From Bifidobacterium simiarum (GTDB lineage Bacteria; Actinomycetota; Actinomycetes; Actinomycetales; Bifidobacteriaceae): DNA of 64,000 nt. Positions 1 through 10,959 of this stretch are shown piece by piece. Both the position numbers and the translations under genes were made by a program. The notes beneath the pieces are model-generated. The model saw nothing but the letters and a program-made list of their open reading frames with translations. It had not been told where the DNA came from and did no database searches. The stretch is taken from assembly GCF_002802905.1 (NCBI RefSeq), contig NZ_PEBK01000004.1, positions 193,209 through 257,208 of the forward strand, written 5' to 3'. Each line of letters begins with the position of its first letter. Positions within the stretch are counted from its first letter, which is position 1.

Positions 1-1095
1 GTTCAGACGATACAGCCCGTCCAGCAGACCTCGACCGCGCCGACCTCGATAGACAACACCCCGGTCACCCACACTGTTCATACCGCCCACACCCCGGTCA
101 CCCACCCGGAAAACGCCCTGAGCCGCAAGCCCTTCTTCGAGGCCATCGACACCTCCGACGTCATGGCCGACCGCCGTTCGCTGCGTCGCCGCCTGCTCCT
201 GCTGCGCATCCTCACCGCCGTGCTGCTGATCGCCGCGGTGTGCGTGGCCGGCTTCCCGCTGGCCCTGCAATGGCAGTCCTCCCGCCAGCTCTCCGAGACC
301 TCCGACGTCTCCGCGCAGCATGTGGCCGGCTGGCCGTACCCGCAGGCCGAGGAGGCGTTCGCCGCCGCGCAGAAGTACAACGCGAAGCTGGCGCGTTCCG
401 GCCAGCCGGTGCTCGGCGAGGCGGTCGACCCGTTCACTAACGCCCAGGGCGGCTCCAAGGCGAAAAGCGAGGACTCCGCCTCCGCGAAAGACAAGGAATA
501 CCAGTCGTTGCTCAACTCCGGCGACGGGGTGATGGGCACGATCCGCGTGCCGAAGGTCTCGATCAAGCTGCCGATCTACCACGGCACGTCCGAGGAGGCG
601 CTGGCCTCCGGCGCCGGCCACCTGTACGGCACCAGTCTGCCGGTGGGCGGCAAGTCCACGCATTCGGTGATCACCGGCCACCGCGGGCTCGTGGAGGCGC
701 TGATGTTCACCCGCCTCGACGAGATGAAGGTCGGCGACTTCTTCTACATCGAGGTGATGGGCGAGACGCTCGGCTACAAGGTCGATCGCATCACCGTGAT
801 CGAGCCGAACGACCCCTCGCAGCTCAAGATCGTCCCCGGCGAGGACCGGGTGACGCTGATGACCTGCACCCCGTACGGCGTGAACACGCACCGTCTGCTG
901 ATCTCCGGACACCGTGAGGCGATCCCGATCCCCGTCCCGAATCCGAACGACGTGCATGACGGCCGCAATCTGGCGATCATCGTCGGCGTGGCGATTCTGC
1001 TGCTCGGATGGCTGCTGATCGGCCTGCTGCGGCGTCTGCGCCGCATGCCGTGGCGGGCGATGCACCACGCCGCCCGCTGGCCGCAGCGCTGGTAG
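1..1095 (+). CDS. Class C (pilus-type) sortase, 5' end cut by the window
   Basis: Membrane-bound transpeptidase that should link LPXTG pilins into fibres or attach them to the wall. Seen: an N-terminal hydrophobic helix after the basic run RRSLRRRLLLL, a DPF lid-like motif (VDPFTN), the catalytic His in TGHRG, the catalytic Cys in TLMTCTPYG, the Arg in HRLLISG, and a second hydrophobic helix near the C-terminus followed by an Arg-rich tail. The lid and C-terminal helix mark class C. An ATG at 163 gives 310 residues but has no ribosome site, and the frame stays open with protein-like sequence to base 1. The true start is therefore probably further left. The pilins it serves may lie upstream of the window, because the pilus pair at 15-21.7 kb is 14 kb away. 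Family assignment is firm; start and substrate are not. Confidence 0.9.
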   Translation, partial: VQTIQPVQQTSTAPTSIDNTPVTHTVHTAHTPVTHPENALSRKPFFEAIDTSDVMADRRSLRRRLLLLRILTAVLLIAAVCVAGFPLALQWQSSRQLSETSDVSAQHVAGWPYPQAEEAFAAAQKYNAKLARSGQPVLGEAVDPFTNAQGGSKAKSEDSASAKDKEYQSLLNSGDGVMGTIRVPKVSIKLPIYHGTSEEALASGAGHLYGTSLPVGGKSTHSVITGHRGLVEALMFTRLDEMKVGDFFYIEVMGETLGYKVDRITVIEPNDPSQLKIVPGEDRVTLMTCTPYGVNTHRLLISGHREAIPIPVPNPNDVHDGRNLAIIVGVAILLLGWLLIGLLRRLRRMPWRAMHHAARWPQRW

Positions 1096-1109
1096 CCCGC
1101 ATGGTTCGG

Positions 1110-1250
1110 CCGCCAACCGTCCAGTCGCCAGTCGCCCAGCCGCCGGCCGTCAAACCATCCGGCCGTCCAATCATCCGACCGTCCAGTCGTCAAACCGTCC
1201 GGTCACCCAGCCACCCAGCCACCCGGCCACCCCAGCTGCCCGGCCGTCCG
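1110..1250. repeat. Imperfect short tandem repeats (CCGTC/CCAGTC type)
   Basis: The gap between the sortase and YggS-family genes is a run of degenerate units such as CCGTCCAGTCG, CCGTCCAATCA and CACCCAGCCACCCAGC. It is low-complexity and no coding role is visible. A -10-like stretch (TACTAGACT) follows near 1267, ahead of the next gene. Confidence 0.55.
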
Positions 1251-1346
1251 ACCGGTGATCGGCGCATACTAGACTATCGATGCGGAAGACCGTGAATCCG
1301 GCGGGCCGAACAGTCGTATAAACAGTCGCATAGGGGAGTGGAAACG

Positions 1347-2183
1347 ATGGTCGCATACATGGATCACAAGGATCTGGCGAACGAGACGATTGACGCGGAT
1401 CGTGCGCGGCAGATCACGGACGGCGTGCACAAGGTGCTTGACGGGATCGCCGAGGCCGAGTCCGCCGCCGGTCGCGAGAAGGGGTCGGTGACGCTGCTCG
1501 CCGCCACCAAGACCCGTGACGTGGGCGAGATCATGGCGGCGATCGACGCCGGCGTGCGCATGATCGGCGAGAACCGTCCGCAGGAGGTGGAGGCCAAGGT
1601 GGCGGGGCTGACCCGTCTGTGCGCGGACCGCGGATTCGCGCTGGGCGCGGCCGCGACGAAGGCGGAGACGCTCGGCTCTCCCGCGTCCGACGACACGTTC
1701 CCGCTCGCCCCGCTGCCGTTCCACCTGATCGGCCAGCTGCAGTCGAACAAGATCAACAAGGTGCTGCCCAGCGTCACGACGATCGAATCGGTGGATACGC
1801 TGTCGCTGGCCGAGAAGATCTCCCGCCGCGCGGCCGCCCGCGGCATCACCGTCGGCGTGCTGCTGGAGGTCAACGAGTCGGGCGAGGAGTCGAAGTCGGG
1901 CTGCGAGCCGGCCGAGGCCGCCGATCTGGCCCACCGGATCGCCGCGCTGGACGGTCTGCGGCTGGAGGGTCTGATGACCATCGGCGCGCATGTGGACGAC
2001 GAGGCGGTGATCCGCCGCGGGTTCGCCCATCTGCGCGAAACCCGCGACGCCCTGCTGCCCGACCTCCCCGACTGCCGTGAGCTGTCGATGGGCATGACGC
2101 ACGACATGGCGATCGCCATCGACGAGGGCTCCACGATCGTGCGCGTCGGCACCGCGATCTTCGGGCCCCGCGCGTTCATCTGA
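1347..2183 (+). CDS. YggS/PROSC family PLP-binding protein (PLP homeostasis)
   Basis: Single-domain alanine-racemase-fold protein that binds pyridoxal phosphate and buffers its cellular pool. No catalytic reaction is established for the family. Seen: the PLP lysine region LLAATKTRD, the signature HLIGQLQSNKINKVLP, the ESGEESKSG segment, GLMTIGAH, and the C-terminal STIVRVGTAIFGPR phosphate-binding loop. At 278 residues it is somewhat longer than the usual 230, because of an Ala-rich insertion around residues 90-115. ATG 1347 is chosen because AGGGGAG lies 8 bases upstream; GTG 1338 would overlap that site. In many Gram-positive bacteria the gene sits with divisome genes, but here it does not. 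Confidence 0.88.
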   Translation: MVAYMDHKDLANETIDADRARQITDGVHKVLDGIAEAESAAGREKGSVTLLAATKTRDVGEIMAAIDAGVRMIGENRPQEVEAKVAGLTRLCADRGFALGAAATKAETLGSPASDDTFPLAPLPFHLIGQLQSNKINKVLPSVTTIESVDTLSLAEKISRRAAARGITVGVLLEVNESGEESKSGCEPAEAADLAHRIAALDGLRLEGLMTIGAHVDDEAVIRRGFAHLRETRDALLPDLPDCRELSMGMTHDMAIAIDEGSTIVRVGTAIFGPRAFI

Positions 2184-2270
2184 TCCGGATCACGCCGTCG
2201 ATCCGGATTACGCCGTCCGGAAGCCGTCCGCGAGCCGTCCGGGATACGGTTCAGGGGATACACTGGCCGT

Positions 2271-3086
2271 ATGAGAATCGCACGTTTTTCCGTTAACGAC
2301 CGCCCCCAGTACGCCTTCGTCCAGACCGACGAGAACGACGGCAAGGACTACCTCGTCGCGCTCGACGGCTTCCCGCTGGGCGCCGCCGAGGTCAAGCCCA
2401 CCGGCGAACGCTACGCGGTGGATGCCGACGGCGTCCGTCTGCTCGCCCCGATCATCCCGTCGAAGGTGTTCGGCCTGGCCAAGAACTATCAGGCCCACAC
2501 CACGTTCATGGCCGAGAAGGGCCTGTCCGACATCAAGGTGGCTCCCGAGGAGATGGTGATCTTCACCAAGCCGTCCACTTCGGTGATCGGTCCCGACGAT
2601 CCGATCGTGATCCCGCCGTTCTCACACGACATGAACTTCGAGCCGGAGGTGGCCGTGGTGATCGGCCGCATCGCGAAGAACGTGCCGGTCGAAAAGGCCA
2701 TGGACTACGTGCTCGGCTACACCTGCGTGAACGACGTGACCCTGCGCGACGTGCAGGGATTCGACCCGATGTGGACCCGCGCGAAGGGCTTCGACACCTC
2801 CTGCCCGCTCGGCCCGTGGATCCAGACCGATCTCGACTGGACCGACGCCCGCATCGGCTTCACGCTCAACGGCGAGTCCGTGCCCGAGGCGTCCGGCACC
2901 ACCGCCGGTCTGATCCATTCGATTCCGGCGCAGATCGCCGCGATCTCCCAGTTCTCCACGCTGCTGCCCGGCGACGTGATCCTTACCGGCACCCCGAACG
3001 CGTCCGGCACGCTGAAGCCGGGCGACGAGGCGATCGTCTCCGTGGAAGGCATCGGCGACCTGCGCAACGTGGTGGTCGCCGGCTGA
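2271..3086 (+). CDS. Fumarylacetoacetate hydrolase (FAH) family protein
   Basis: Cytoplasmic metal-dependent enzyme of the FAH superfamily, whose members include acylpyruvate hydrolases, 2-hydroxyhepta-2,4-dienedioate isomerases and oxaloacetate decarboxylases. Seen over 271 residues: GLAKNYQAH, the core FTKPSTSVIGPDDPIVIPP, metal-ligand acids in FEPEVAVVIG, NDVTLRD, the WTRAKGFDTSCPLGPW stretch, and the final GDVILTGTP motif. The exact substrate cannot be told from sequence. The ATG follows a -10-like TACACT (2259-2264) by only six bases, so the transcript may be leaderless. A hairpin terminator lies 44 bases after the stop. Confidence 0.87.
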   Translation: MRIARFSVNDRPQYAFVQTDENDGKDYLVALDGFPLGAAEVKPTGERYAVDADGVRLLAPIIPSKVFGLAKNYQAHTTFMAEKGLSDIKVAPEEMVIFTKPSTSVIGPDDPIVIPPFSHDMNFEPEVAVVIGRIAKNVPVEKAMDYVLGYTCVNDVTLRDVQGFDPMWTRAKGFDTSCPLGPWIQTDLDWTDARIGFTLNGESVPEASGTTAGLIHSIPAQIAAISQFSTLLPGDVILTGTPNASGTLKPGDEAIVSVEGIGDLRNVVVAG

Positions 3087-3129
3087 GCCGTAACACCGAC
3101 GGCCCGATGTCCGGCCCCGGTGTGTCCAG

Positions 3130-3160
3130 CCCCGATTCCGAATGACTGACGGGATCGGGG
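3130..3160 (+). terminator. Hairpin terminator after the FAH-family gene
   Basis: CCCCGATTCC at 3130-3139 pairs with GGGATCGGGG at 3151-3160, with one G-T wobble. The following tract is only moderately T-rich. The rest of the gap to 3410 holds a lone TATAAT at 3214-3219, a candidate -10 for the next gene, and nothing else recognisable. Confidence 0.6.
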
Positions 3161-3410
3161 CCGTTCTATTCCGAGTCGGGCTTCGGCGGGGCGCGATGTC
3201 GGATAATCCGGCGTATAATCGTCACGCCTTACCGTCGGTGTGTGGCAAACCGAATGTTCCGTACGGACGGACGTTTCCGTCTCCGTGCGGGTTGCGGATT
3301 CGGGGGCACCGGCGGGCGTGACGGCCCCGGCCCTTCGGATCGTTTTCTGCCCGGCCCGTCAGCCAGTCATTCCTAGAAAACGGTCATTTGAGAAGATCTA
3401 GGGAATCATC

Positions 3411-4526
3411 ATGTCTCTTATGTCCTCCATGGGCAAGCTCATTTCCGGGAACATGCGCAAGGCCGTGGCCATCGTCGGTGCGGCGGCCATGGCGTTTTCG
3501 CTGGCGGCCTGCGGTTCCGCCAGCTCCAGCGACTCCTCCGCCGATTCGTCCAGCTCCTCCAGCTCCAGCACCGGCCTGAAGAAGGTCACGTTCATGCTGT
3601 CGTGGGCGCCGGACACCAACCACATCGGCGTCTACGTGGCCAAGAACAAAGGTTACTTCAAGGAGGCCGGCCTTGACGTCGACATCGTGGCCGTGGCGCA
3701 GGCCGGCGCCGAGCAGGCCGTGAGCAACGGCGTGGCCGACTTCGCGCTGTCGAACATGACCAACGTGGGCAACTACACGCTCAAGGGCGCGCAGATCAAG
3801 CAGGTCATGCAGGTGCAGCAGAAGCCGAGCGCCATCTGGTGCGCGCTGGCCAGCAACAAGAACATCAAGTCGCCGAAGGACTTCGACGGCCGTACCTTCG
3901 CCACCTTCGGCTCCAACGAGGACGACGCCGTGCTCAAGCGCATGATCCAGCACGACGGCGGCAAGGGCCAGTTCGACAAGGTGACCGTCGGCACTTCCAC
4001 GTTCCAGACGCTGAGCTCCGGCAAGGCCGACTTCGGCGGCTTCTACGCCACCTGGGAGGGCGTGCAGGCCGAGATGGAGGGCCCGGCCCTCAACTGCTTC
4101 ACCGAGCCCGACTACGGCGTGCCCGGCAACGCGGATTCGATCGGCATCATCACCAACACCAAGACCATCAAGAACGATCCGGAACTGGTGAAGAAGTTCG
4201 TGCAGGCCTCGCAGAAGGGCTATGAGTACGCCTACGAGCACCCGGACGACGCCGCGTCGATCCTCGTGAAGGAGGCCCCGGAGGCCAACCTCAAGCTCGA
4301 CTTCGTGAAGAAGAGCATGAAGACCATCGTGGACGGCAAGTACTGGGGTGATCCGGCGAAGATCAAGGACGGCTCGTTCGTGCTCGGCACCAACGACTTC
4401 GTGGACACGCAGAAGTTCTTCGACTTCCTCGGCGAGAACCACACCTACGAGGACGCCAACGGCAAGCAGATCAACGAGATCCCGCAGGCCAAGGAGATCG
4501 CCACCAACGAGTTCCTCGGTAAGTAG
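3411..4526 (+). CDS. NMT1/THI5-like ABC transporter substrate-binding lipoprotein
   Basis: Extracytoplasmic solute receptor, tethered by lipid. The signal peptide ends in the lipobox LAAC (Cys about residue 34), followed by a Ser/Asp-rich linker (residues 36-55) and then the periplasmic-binding domain beginning KKVTFMLSWAPDTNHIGVYVAKNKGYF, typical of the NMT1 group. That group includes pyrimidine-precursor (thiamin) and sulfonate/nitrate receptors. The ligand is not certain; SWAPDTNHIG is closest in style to the hydroxymethylpyrimidine-type receptors. An AGGGA site lies six bases before the ATG. No permease or ATPase gene adjoins it: the next gene is a deacetylase on the other strand. No TPP riboswitch signature was seen upstream. 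Confidence 0.85.
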   Translation: MSLMSSMGKLISGNMRKAVAIVGAAAMAFSLAACGSASSSDSSADSSSSSSSSTGLKKVTFMLSWAPDTNHIGVYVAKNKGYFKEAGLDVDIVAVAQAGAEQAVSNGVADFALSNMTNVGNYTLKGAQIKQVMQVQQKPSAIWCALASNKNIKSPKDFDGRTFATFGSNEDDAVLKRMIQHDGGKGQFDKVTVGTSTFQTLSSGKADFGGFYATWEGVQAEMEGPALNCFTEPDYGVPGNADSIGIITNTKTIKNDPELVKKFVQASQKGYEYAYEHPDDAASILVKEAPEANLKLDFVKKSMKTIVDGKYWGDPAKIKDGSFVLGTNDFVDTQKFFDFLGENHTYEDANGKQINEIPQAKEIATNEFLGK

Positions 4527-4546
4527 GGCGGCGCAAGGGGCTTCGA

Positions 4547-4800
4547 TCGTCACCTCATCCGACCGGCTTCGCCGGCCACCTTCCCCTCAAGGGGAAGGCA
4601 AAGCGGATGGCGGACGACCTATAAGCTGCGGTCTTTAGGCTTCCCCTTTGGGCTGAGCCCGTAAAGAAAATGTCGGTGACATTTTCAGGGCTCAGGCGAG
4701 CCGACAGGCGAGCGTATGAAGCGCGGCCGTCAGGCCGTCCTTTCTTGCGGTTGAAGCTGGCAGCCGAAGGCTGACTGATGAGGGGCCTCGAATACCCACC
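4547..4800. repeat. Mosaic extragenic repeat cluster 1
   Basis: The 400-base gap between two convergent genes is filled by repeat modules that recur across the window. These are CACCTCATCCGACCGGCTTC followed by a CTTCCCCTCAAGGGGAAG palindrome, the GGCTGAGCCCGT...GGGCTCAG hairpin module (about 4650-4703), the CGAGCCGACAGGCGAG module, and a CTGACTGATGAGGGG end. No gene is seen. The convergent position suggests a role in, or tolerance of, transcription ends. Confidence 0.8.
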
Positions 4801-4925
4801 GCAATAACCGGCATATGCGAAAGGCCGGCTGTCGACGTGATTCGCAACGTCGGCAGCCGGCCTTCGTCTTGCGAGCTTGGGCCGATCCTTCGAGCCCGAT
4901 CTATTAGCCCGCCTATTGCCCGCCG

Positions 4926-6296
4926 CTACTTGGTGATTACGTAGTTGCGGTTGAAGTACACGGCTCCGGGCTGAAGATCGTTGCCCACCAGCTGCGGTAC
5001 GGTCACCAGCTTGAAGCCCTTGGACTGCAGCAGCTGGATCACGGCCGGCACGGAATCCACGGTGGTCTGGTGGATGTCGTGCAGCAGGATGATCGATCCG
5101 CTGGTCACTTCCTTGTTCACTTCGGCCAGGATCGCGTCCTTGTTGTGCGACTTCCAGTCGAGCGAATCCACGTCCCACATGATCAGCGCCTCGCCGGCCT
5201 CCTTGGCCTTCTCGCGCACGGTACGGTTGTAGTCGCCGTACGGCGGGCGCATCATCGTCACCGTGCGTCCGGTGGCCTGCTGGATCGTGGCCGCGGACGT
5301 GGTGATCTGCTGCTGGATCTGATCGGCGGAAAGCTTGCTCAGCTGCTGGTGGTCCCAGGTGTGGCTGCCCACCGCATGGCCGTCCGCGATCTCCTGCTTG
5401 AGGATGTTCGGGTTGGCCTTGGCCTCGGTGGCCAGCGAGAAGAACGTCACCGGCACGTTGAGCTTCTTCAGCGTGGCAAGCAGTCCCGGCGTGGTTTCGG
5501 CGCTCGGGCCGTCATCGAAGGTGATCGCCACGCACTTCTCCTTGGAGCAGTCGGGCGACATGGCCTTCTCCAGCGCCTTCGTCGCCTCGCCCAGCGAGGT
5601 CTTCGCCGCGGTGAGCTTGTCGGTGCTGAACGACTTGTCGGCCTGCTGGGCCATCGCGCTGTTCGCCGCGTCGATCTGCTTGTTCACCGCATCGGTCAGG
5701 GACGTGTCCTTCACCTGACCCTTCGCATCGGAGACCAGCTGGGTGGCGGTCTTCACGTCGGTCTCCAGCGCGGTCTTCGTGTCGTTGTACGTCTTCTCCG
5801 CCTTGCTGGAGTTCACGGCCTTCACCGCGGAATCCACGGTCTTCACGGCGTTGTCGATCGGCTTCTCACGGTCGGCCAGCTGCTGGGTGGCGGTCTTGAG
5901 GCTCTTGATCGTGGCATCCGCCGGGCACAGCGTATCCTGCGGGTCGAGGTCGCCGTCGATCGAATCGAGGTCACCGCGCACCTCGGCCAGATGGCTCACC
6001 GTGGAGGCGTCCTTCACCTGCTCGGCGGTGATCGTCGACGCGGTCTTGAGATCACCCCGCAGCGTGGTCGTATCGGTCAGTTCGGTGTTCAGCGACGTCC
6101 ACTGTTCCTGACAGCCCTTCAGCGCCGACTTGCGCAGGCCCTGCCAGCCGAAGAATCCGGCGGCCGCGGCGACGATCGCCACCACCACGATCACGGCGAT
6201 GAGGGTGCGGGTCTTCTTCTTCGCCCGGCGTCGGGGATTCGGTGTCAGTGGTGTCATATCGATGTTCAGTCCGCCGTTGTGCGCGCTCTGCGTCAT
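4926..6296 (-). CDS. Membrane-anchored polysaccharide deacetylase (NodB/CE4 domain)
   Basis: Probable cell-wall amidohydrolase that removes N-acetyl groups from peptidoglycan or another surface glycan. 456 residues: a short cytoplasmic basic segment (PNPRRRAKKKTR), one transmembrane helix at about residues 31-50, an extracellular Thr/Ala/Lys-rich, probably coiled-coil region (about 55-245), then a NodB domain. All five CE4 motifs are visible: TFDDGP, the zinc pair in SHTWDH, RPPYG, DVDSLDW and LLHDIH. The catalytic base and metal ligands are intact, so it should be active. Its own promoter may use the TATAAT at 6461-6466 (minus strand). The glycan substrate is inferred from the family. Confidence 0.9.
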   Translation of the reverse strand: MTQSAHNGGLNIDMTPLTPNPRRRAKKKTRTLIAVIVVVAIVAAAAGFFGWQGLRKSALKGCQEQWTSLNTELTDTTTLRGDLKTASTITAEQVKDASTVSHLAEVRGDLDSIDGDLDPQDTLCPADATIKSLKTATQQLADREKPIDNAVKTVDSAVKAVNSSKAEKTYNDTKTALETDVKTATQLVSDAKGQVKDTSLTDAVNKQIDAANSAMAQQADKSFSTDKLTAAKTSLGEATKALEKAMSPDCSKEKCVAITFDDGPSAETTPGLLATLKKLNVPVTFFSLATEAKANPNILKQEIADGHAVGSHTWDHQQLSKLSADQIQQQITTSAATIQQATGRTVTMMRPPYGDYNRTVREKAKEAGEALIMWDVDSLDWKSHNKDAILAEVNKEVTSGSIILLHDIHQTTVDSVPAVIQLLQSKGFKLVTVPQLVGNDLQPGAVYFNRNYVITK

Positions 6297-6460
6297 GTCT
6301 TCTCTCCGCTCTCCGCCCGCAGGCGGCCTTCACCTCGGTGTGCCGGTCTCGTCCTGTCTCACGGGCATCCGCCATGGCCGGCCGGTCCTGCCGTACCCCG
6401 CCGCGAACGTCGCATACGCCTCACATTCGTTCGCGGTGGTGCGTACCGGACACCGGCAAC

Positions 6461-6466
6461 ATTATA
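6461..6466 (-). promoter_or_regulatory. Candidate -10 box for the deacetylase gene
   Basis: A perfect TATAAT on the minus strand, 165 bases before the deacetylase ATG. No good -35 lies 16-18 bases upstream of it. The rest of the divergent gap 6297-6704 shows no gene or strong structure. A TATACT (about 6642-6647) on the plus strand could serve the AEC gene. Confidence 0.4.
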
Positions 6467-6704
6467 GGGGAGGAATGCTTCCGACGCCCGGGTCGATGTC
6501 CGATATCATCCCTCCGAACGATGCCGGCCCGGTCCTTCGGCACGTCACGCGGGCCGCTAGGTCGGGCCGTCCGCTCGGCTGGCCCGGTCCTCCGCGTGTA
6601 TCACCATGCGGCCTCGCCGGGCGTCGGGGGAGGGACGTTCCTATACTCGCTTGACGTATACGGGTCGGATCGCGGGATGAATCGCGGGTTAAGAAGTCGA
6701 AGTC

Positions 6705-7640
6705 ATGGTCATATTCAAGTCGGGCGCGCTGCTGCTGGTGATTCTCGGGGTGTACGCGCTCAAGCGTCTGCATATCTTCGGCGAGCATGACTACAAGGTG
6801 GCGCAGGGGTTCGCGTTCAATCTCACGCTGCCGTGCGCGATCGTGATGTCGTTCGCCACCAACAAGCACGACATGTCGATGCTGTGGATCGTGCTGTTCG
6901 GGTTCGTCTGCGCGATCATCCCTCTGGTGCTGGTGTTCCTCGGCACGCATCGCGAACCCGACAAGCGCTACCGGGCGTTCACGATGCTCGCCTCGTCCGG
7001 CCTCAACCTCGGCGCGTTCTGCCTGCCGGTGGCGCAGACGTTCATGGGGGCCTCGGCCGGTCTGCCGGTGATCATGATGGATATCGGCAACGCGATGGTG
7101 GCCACCGCCGCCGCGCTGAGCCTGACCAAGGGGCTGCTGCACATGGGCGATTCGGCGGCCGCGCTGCCGATGGTGCTGCGCGTACGCAACATCGCGCACG
7201 ACTTCGTCAGCTCCCTCTCGTTCGACACCTACATGCTCATGCTGATCCTGATGTTCGCGCATGTGCAGATTCCCGATCCGATCGTGGAGCTGGTCACCCC
7301 GTTCGCCAACGCCAACGCGTTCTGCTGCATGGCGATGATCGGCCTGATGATGGAGGTGCCGCACGAGCGCAAGGACCGGCTCACGCTGCTCAAGGTGATC
7401 GCGTGGCGTACGGCGTTCAGCGTGGTGATCGCGCTGGCCGCGTGGTACATCATGCCGTTCGACCTGCGCATCCGCGAGATCCTCACCCTCGCGGCCCTTT
7501 CGCCGATCACCGTGTTCGCCACGAAGTTCGCCGATTCGCTCACCGGCAACGCGAAGCTGGCCGGGTTCTCGCTCACCGTGACCGGCGTGATCGCGCTCGC
7601 CGAGATGACGATCCTGCACGTCCTGCTGCCGGCGGTGTGA
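6705..7640 (+). CDS. AEC family permease (auxin efflux carrier-like)
   Basis: Integral membrane transporter of 311 residues with about ten hydrophobic segments, arranged as two halves joined by a more polar centre. Seen: the opening helix VIFKSGALLLVILGVYAL, the LPCAIVMSFATN segment (Asn/Pro region typical of the AEC fold), SSGLNLGAFCLPVAQTF, and the final ITVTGVIALAEMTIL helix region. AEC members export or import small organic acids and amino acids; the substrate here cannot be assigned. The ribosome site is weak (AAGAAG). The gene stands alone, with a hairpin after its stop. Confidence 0.83.
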   Translation: MVIFKSGALLLVILGVYALKRLHIFGEHDYKVAQGFAFNLTLPCAIVMSFATNKHDMSMLWIVLFGFVCAIIPLVLVFLGTHREPDKRYRAFTMLASSGLNLGAFCLPVAQTFMGASAGLPVIMMDIGNAMVATAAALSLTKGLLHMGDSAAALPMVLRVRNIAHDFVSSLSFDTYMLMLILMFAHVQIPDPIVELVTPFANANAFCCMAMIGLMMEVPHERKDRLTLLKVIAWRTAFSVVIALAAWYIMPFDLRIREILTLAALSPITVFATKFADSLTGNAKLAGFSLTVTGVIALAEMTILHVLLPAV

Positions 7641-7661
7641 GCGTCGCGCGGTTCCTGATCC

Positions 7662-7688
7662 GCGGTTCTCGGCACAACCGCCGATTTT
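7662..7688 (+). terminator. Short terminator-like hairpin after the AEC gene
   Basis: GCGGTT (7662-7667) pairs with AACCGC (7676-7681) and is followed by CGATTTT. The stem is short. It ends just before the HAIR operator of clpB. Confidence 0.45.
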
Positions 7689-7692
7689 AAAA

Positions 7693-7713
7693 CTTGAGTG
7701 CAACACGCTCAAG
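7693..7713. promoter_or_regulatory. HAIR operator (HspR binding site) before clpB
   Basis: CTTGAGT-N7-GCTCAAG matches the known actinobacterial HAIR consensus CTTGAGT-N7-ACTCAAG with one mismatch. HspR represses heat-shock genes through such sites. It lies 138 bases before the clpB start, so heat-shock control of clpB is expected. The repressor gene itself is not in the window. Confidence 0.88.
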
Positions 7714-7850
7714 TTTTGGGAATAAGTTCCCGTCCCTCCCTGTTGGGTTAGTCAGAACACGACAACAATGCCGCGCGCGGCCTACCGATCGGGCCCGCAC
7801 CGATCCGGCCGGCCGCACGCGACGCGATTCAAGACTTTTGGGAGGCAATG

Positions 7851-10520
<2,670 letters not shown>

Positions 10521-10540
10521 CCTTCGACGGCCTTCGTCAA

Positions 10541-10740
10541 CCTTCCCCTCGGGGGGGAAGGTGTCCGACTCCGTCGGACGGATGAGGGGCCTAGAGTCCC
10601 TTCACTCTCAACCTTCCCCTCGGGGGGGAAGGTGTCCGACTCCGTCGGACGGATGAGGGGCCTAGAGTCCCGTCACCCTCCGCTACCTTCCCCTCGGGGG
10701 GAAGGTGTCTGGCTCTGCCAGACGGATGAGGGGTCCTAAA
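10541..10740. repeat. Three direct copies of the CTTCCCCTC/GATGAGGGG repeat
   Basis: Units start at 10541, 10612 and 10686, a period of about 71-74 bases. Each reads CCTTCCCCTC, a G-run, AAGGTGTCCGACTCCGTCGG, then GATGAGGGG. Each unit contains an inner hairpin (TCCGACTCCGTCGGA in copies 1 and 2; TCTGGCTCTGCCAGA in copy 3). The loop and arm sequences differ together, so pairing is kept. It is the same family as the other mosaic repeats, here in tandem after clpB. Confidence 0.85.
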
Positions 10741-10755
10741 GCCCCTCCCACCCCC

Positions 10756-10815
10756 AATTTGCGGTGCCTTATGGTCGTTTTTCCCGCAGAAAACGACCGA
10801 AAAGCACCGCAAATT
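10756..10815. other. Long two-stage palindrome between clpB and the surface-protein gene
   Basis: AATTTGCGGTGC (10756-10767) pairs perfectly with 10804-10815, and inside it GGTCGTTTT (10773-10781) pairs with AAAACGACC (10790-10798). The structure would work as a bidirectional stop or an RNA element; there is no long T-tail. The rest of 10816-10959 holds no gene. Confidence 0.7.
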
Positions 10816-10959
10816 TGCGTTTTCGGGCACGACCGCCATACTTTTCGGGCCGTGCGCCGCCGCGGCGAGTAAGGTGGTATTCGGATTATGGCATCCGTTT
10901 CGCCATGTGGTATTGGGCAATGCGGATGCGCTGGAAGGCATGAAGACGTAAGGGGACTC

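Noticed and set aside
163-1095. ATG 163 as the true sortase start.
   Set aside because: No ribosome site before it, and the frame remains open with protein-like sequence to the window edge; kept as an alternative only.
3161-3410. TPP riboswitch before the NMT1-like receptor.
   Set aside because: The conserved CUGAGA and ACCUGA elements are not present in the leader.
10541-10740. Repeat triplet as a set of clpB terminators.
   Set aside because: No T-tails, and the same modules appear far from any transcript end of comparable type; a terminator role is possible but not supported.
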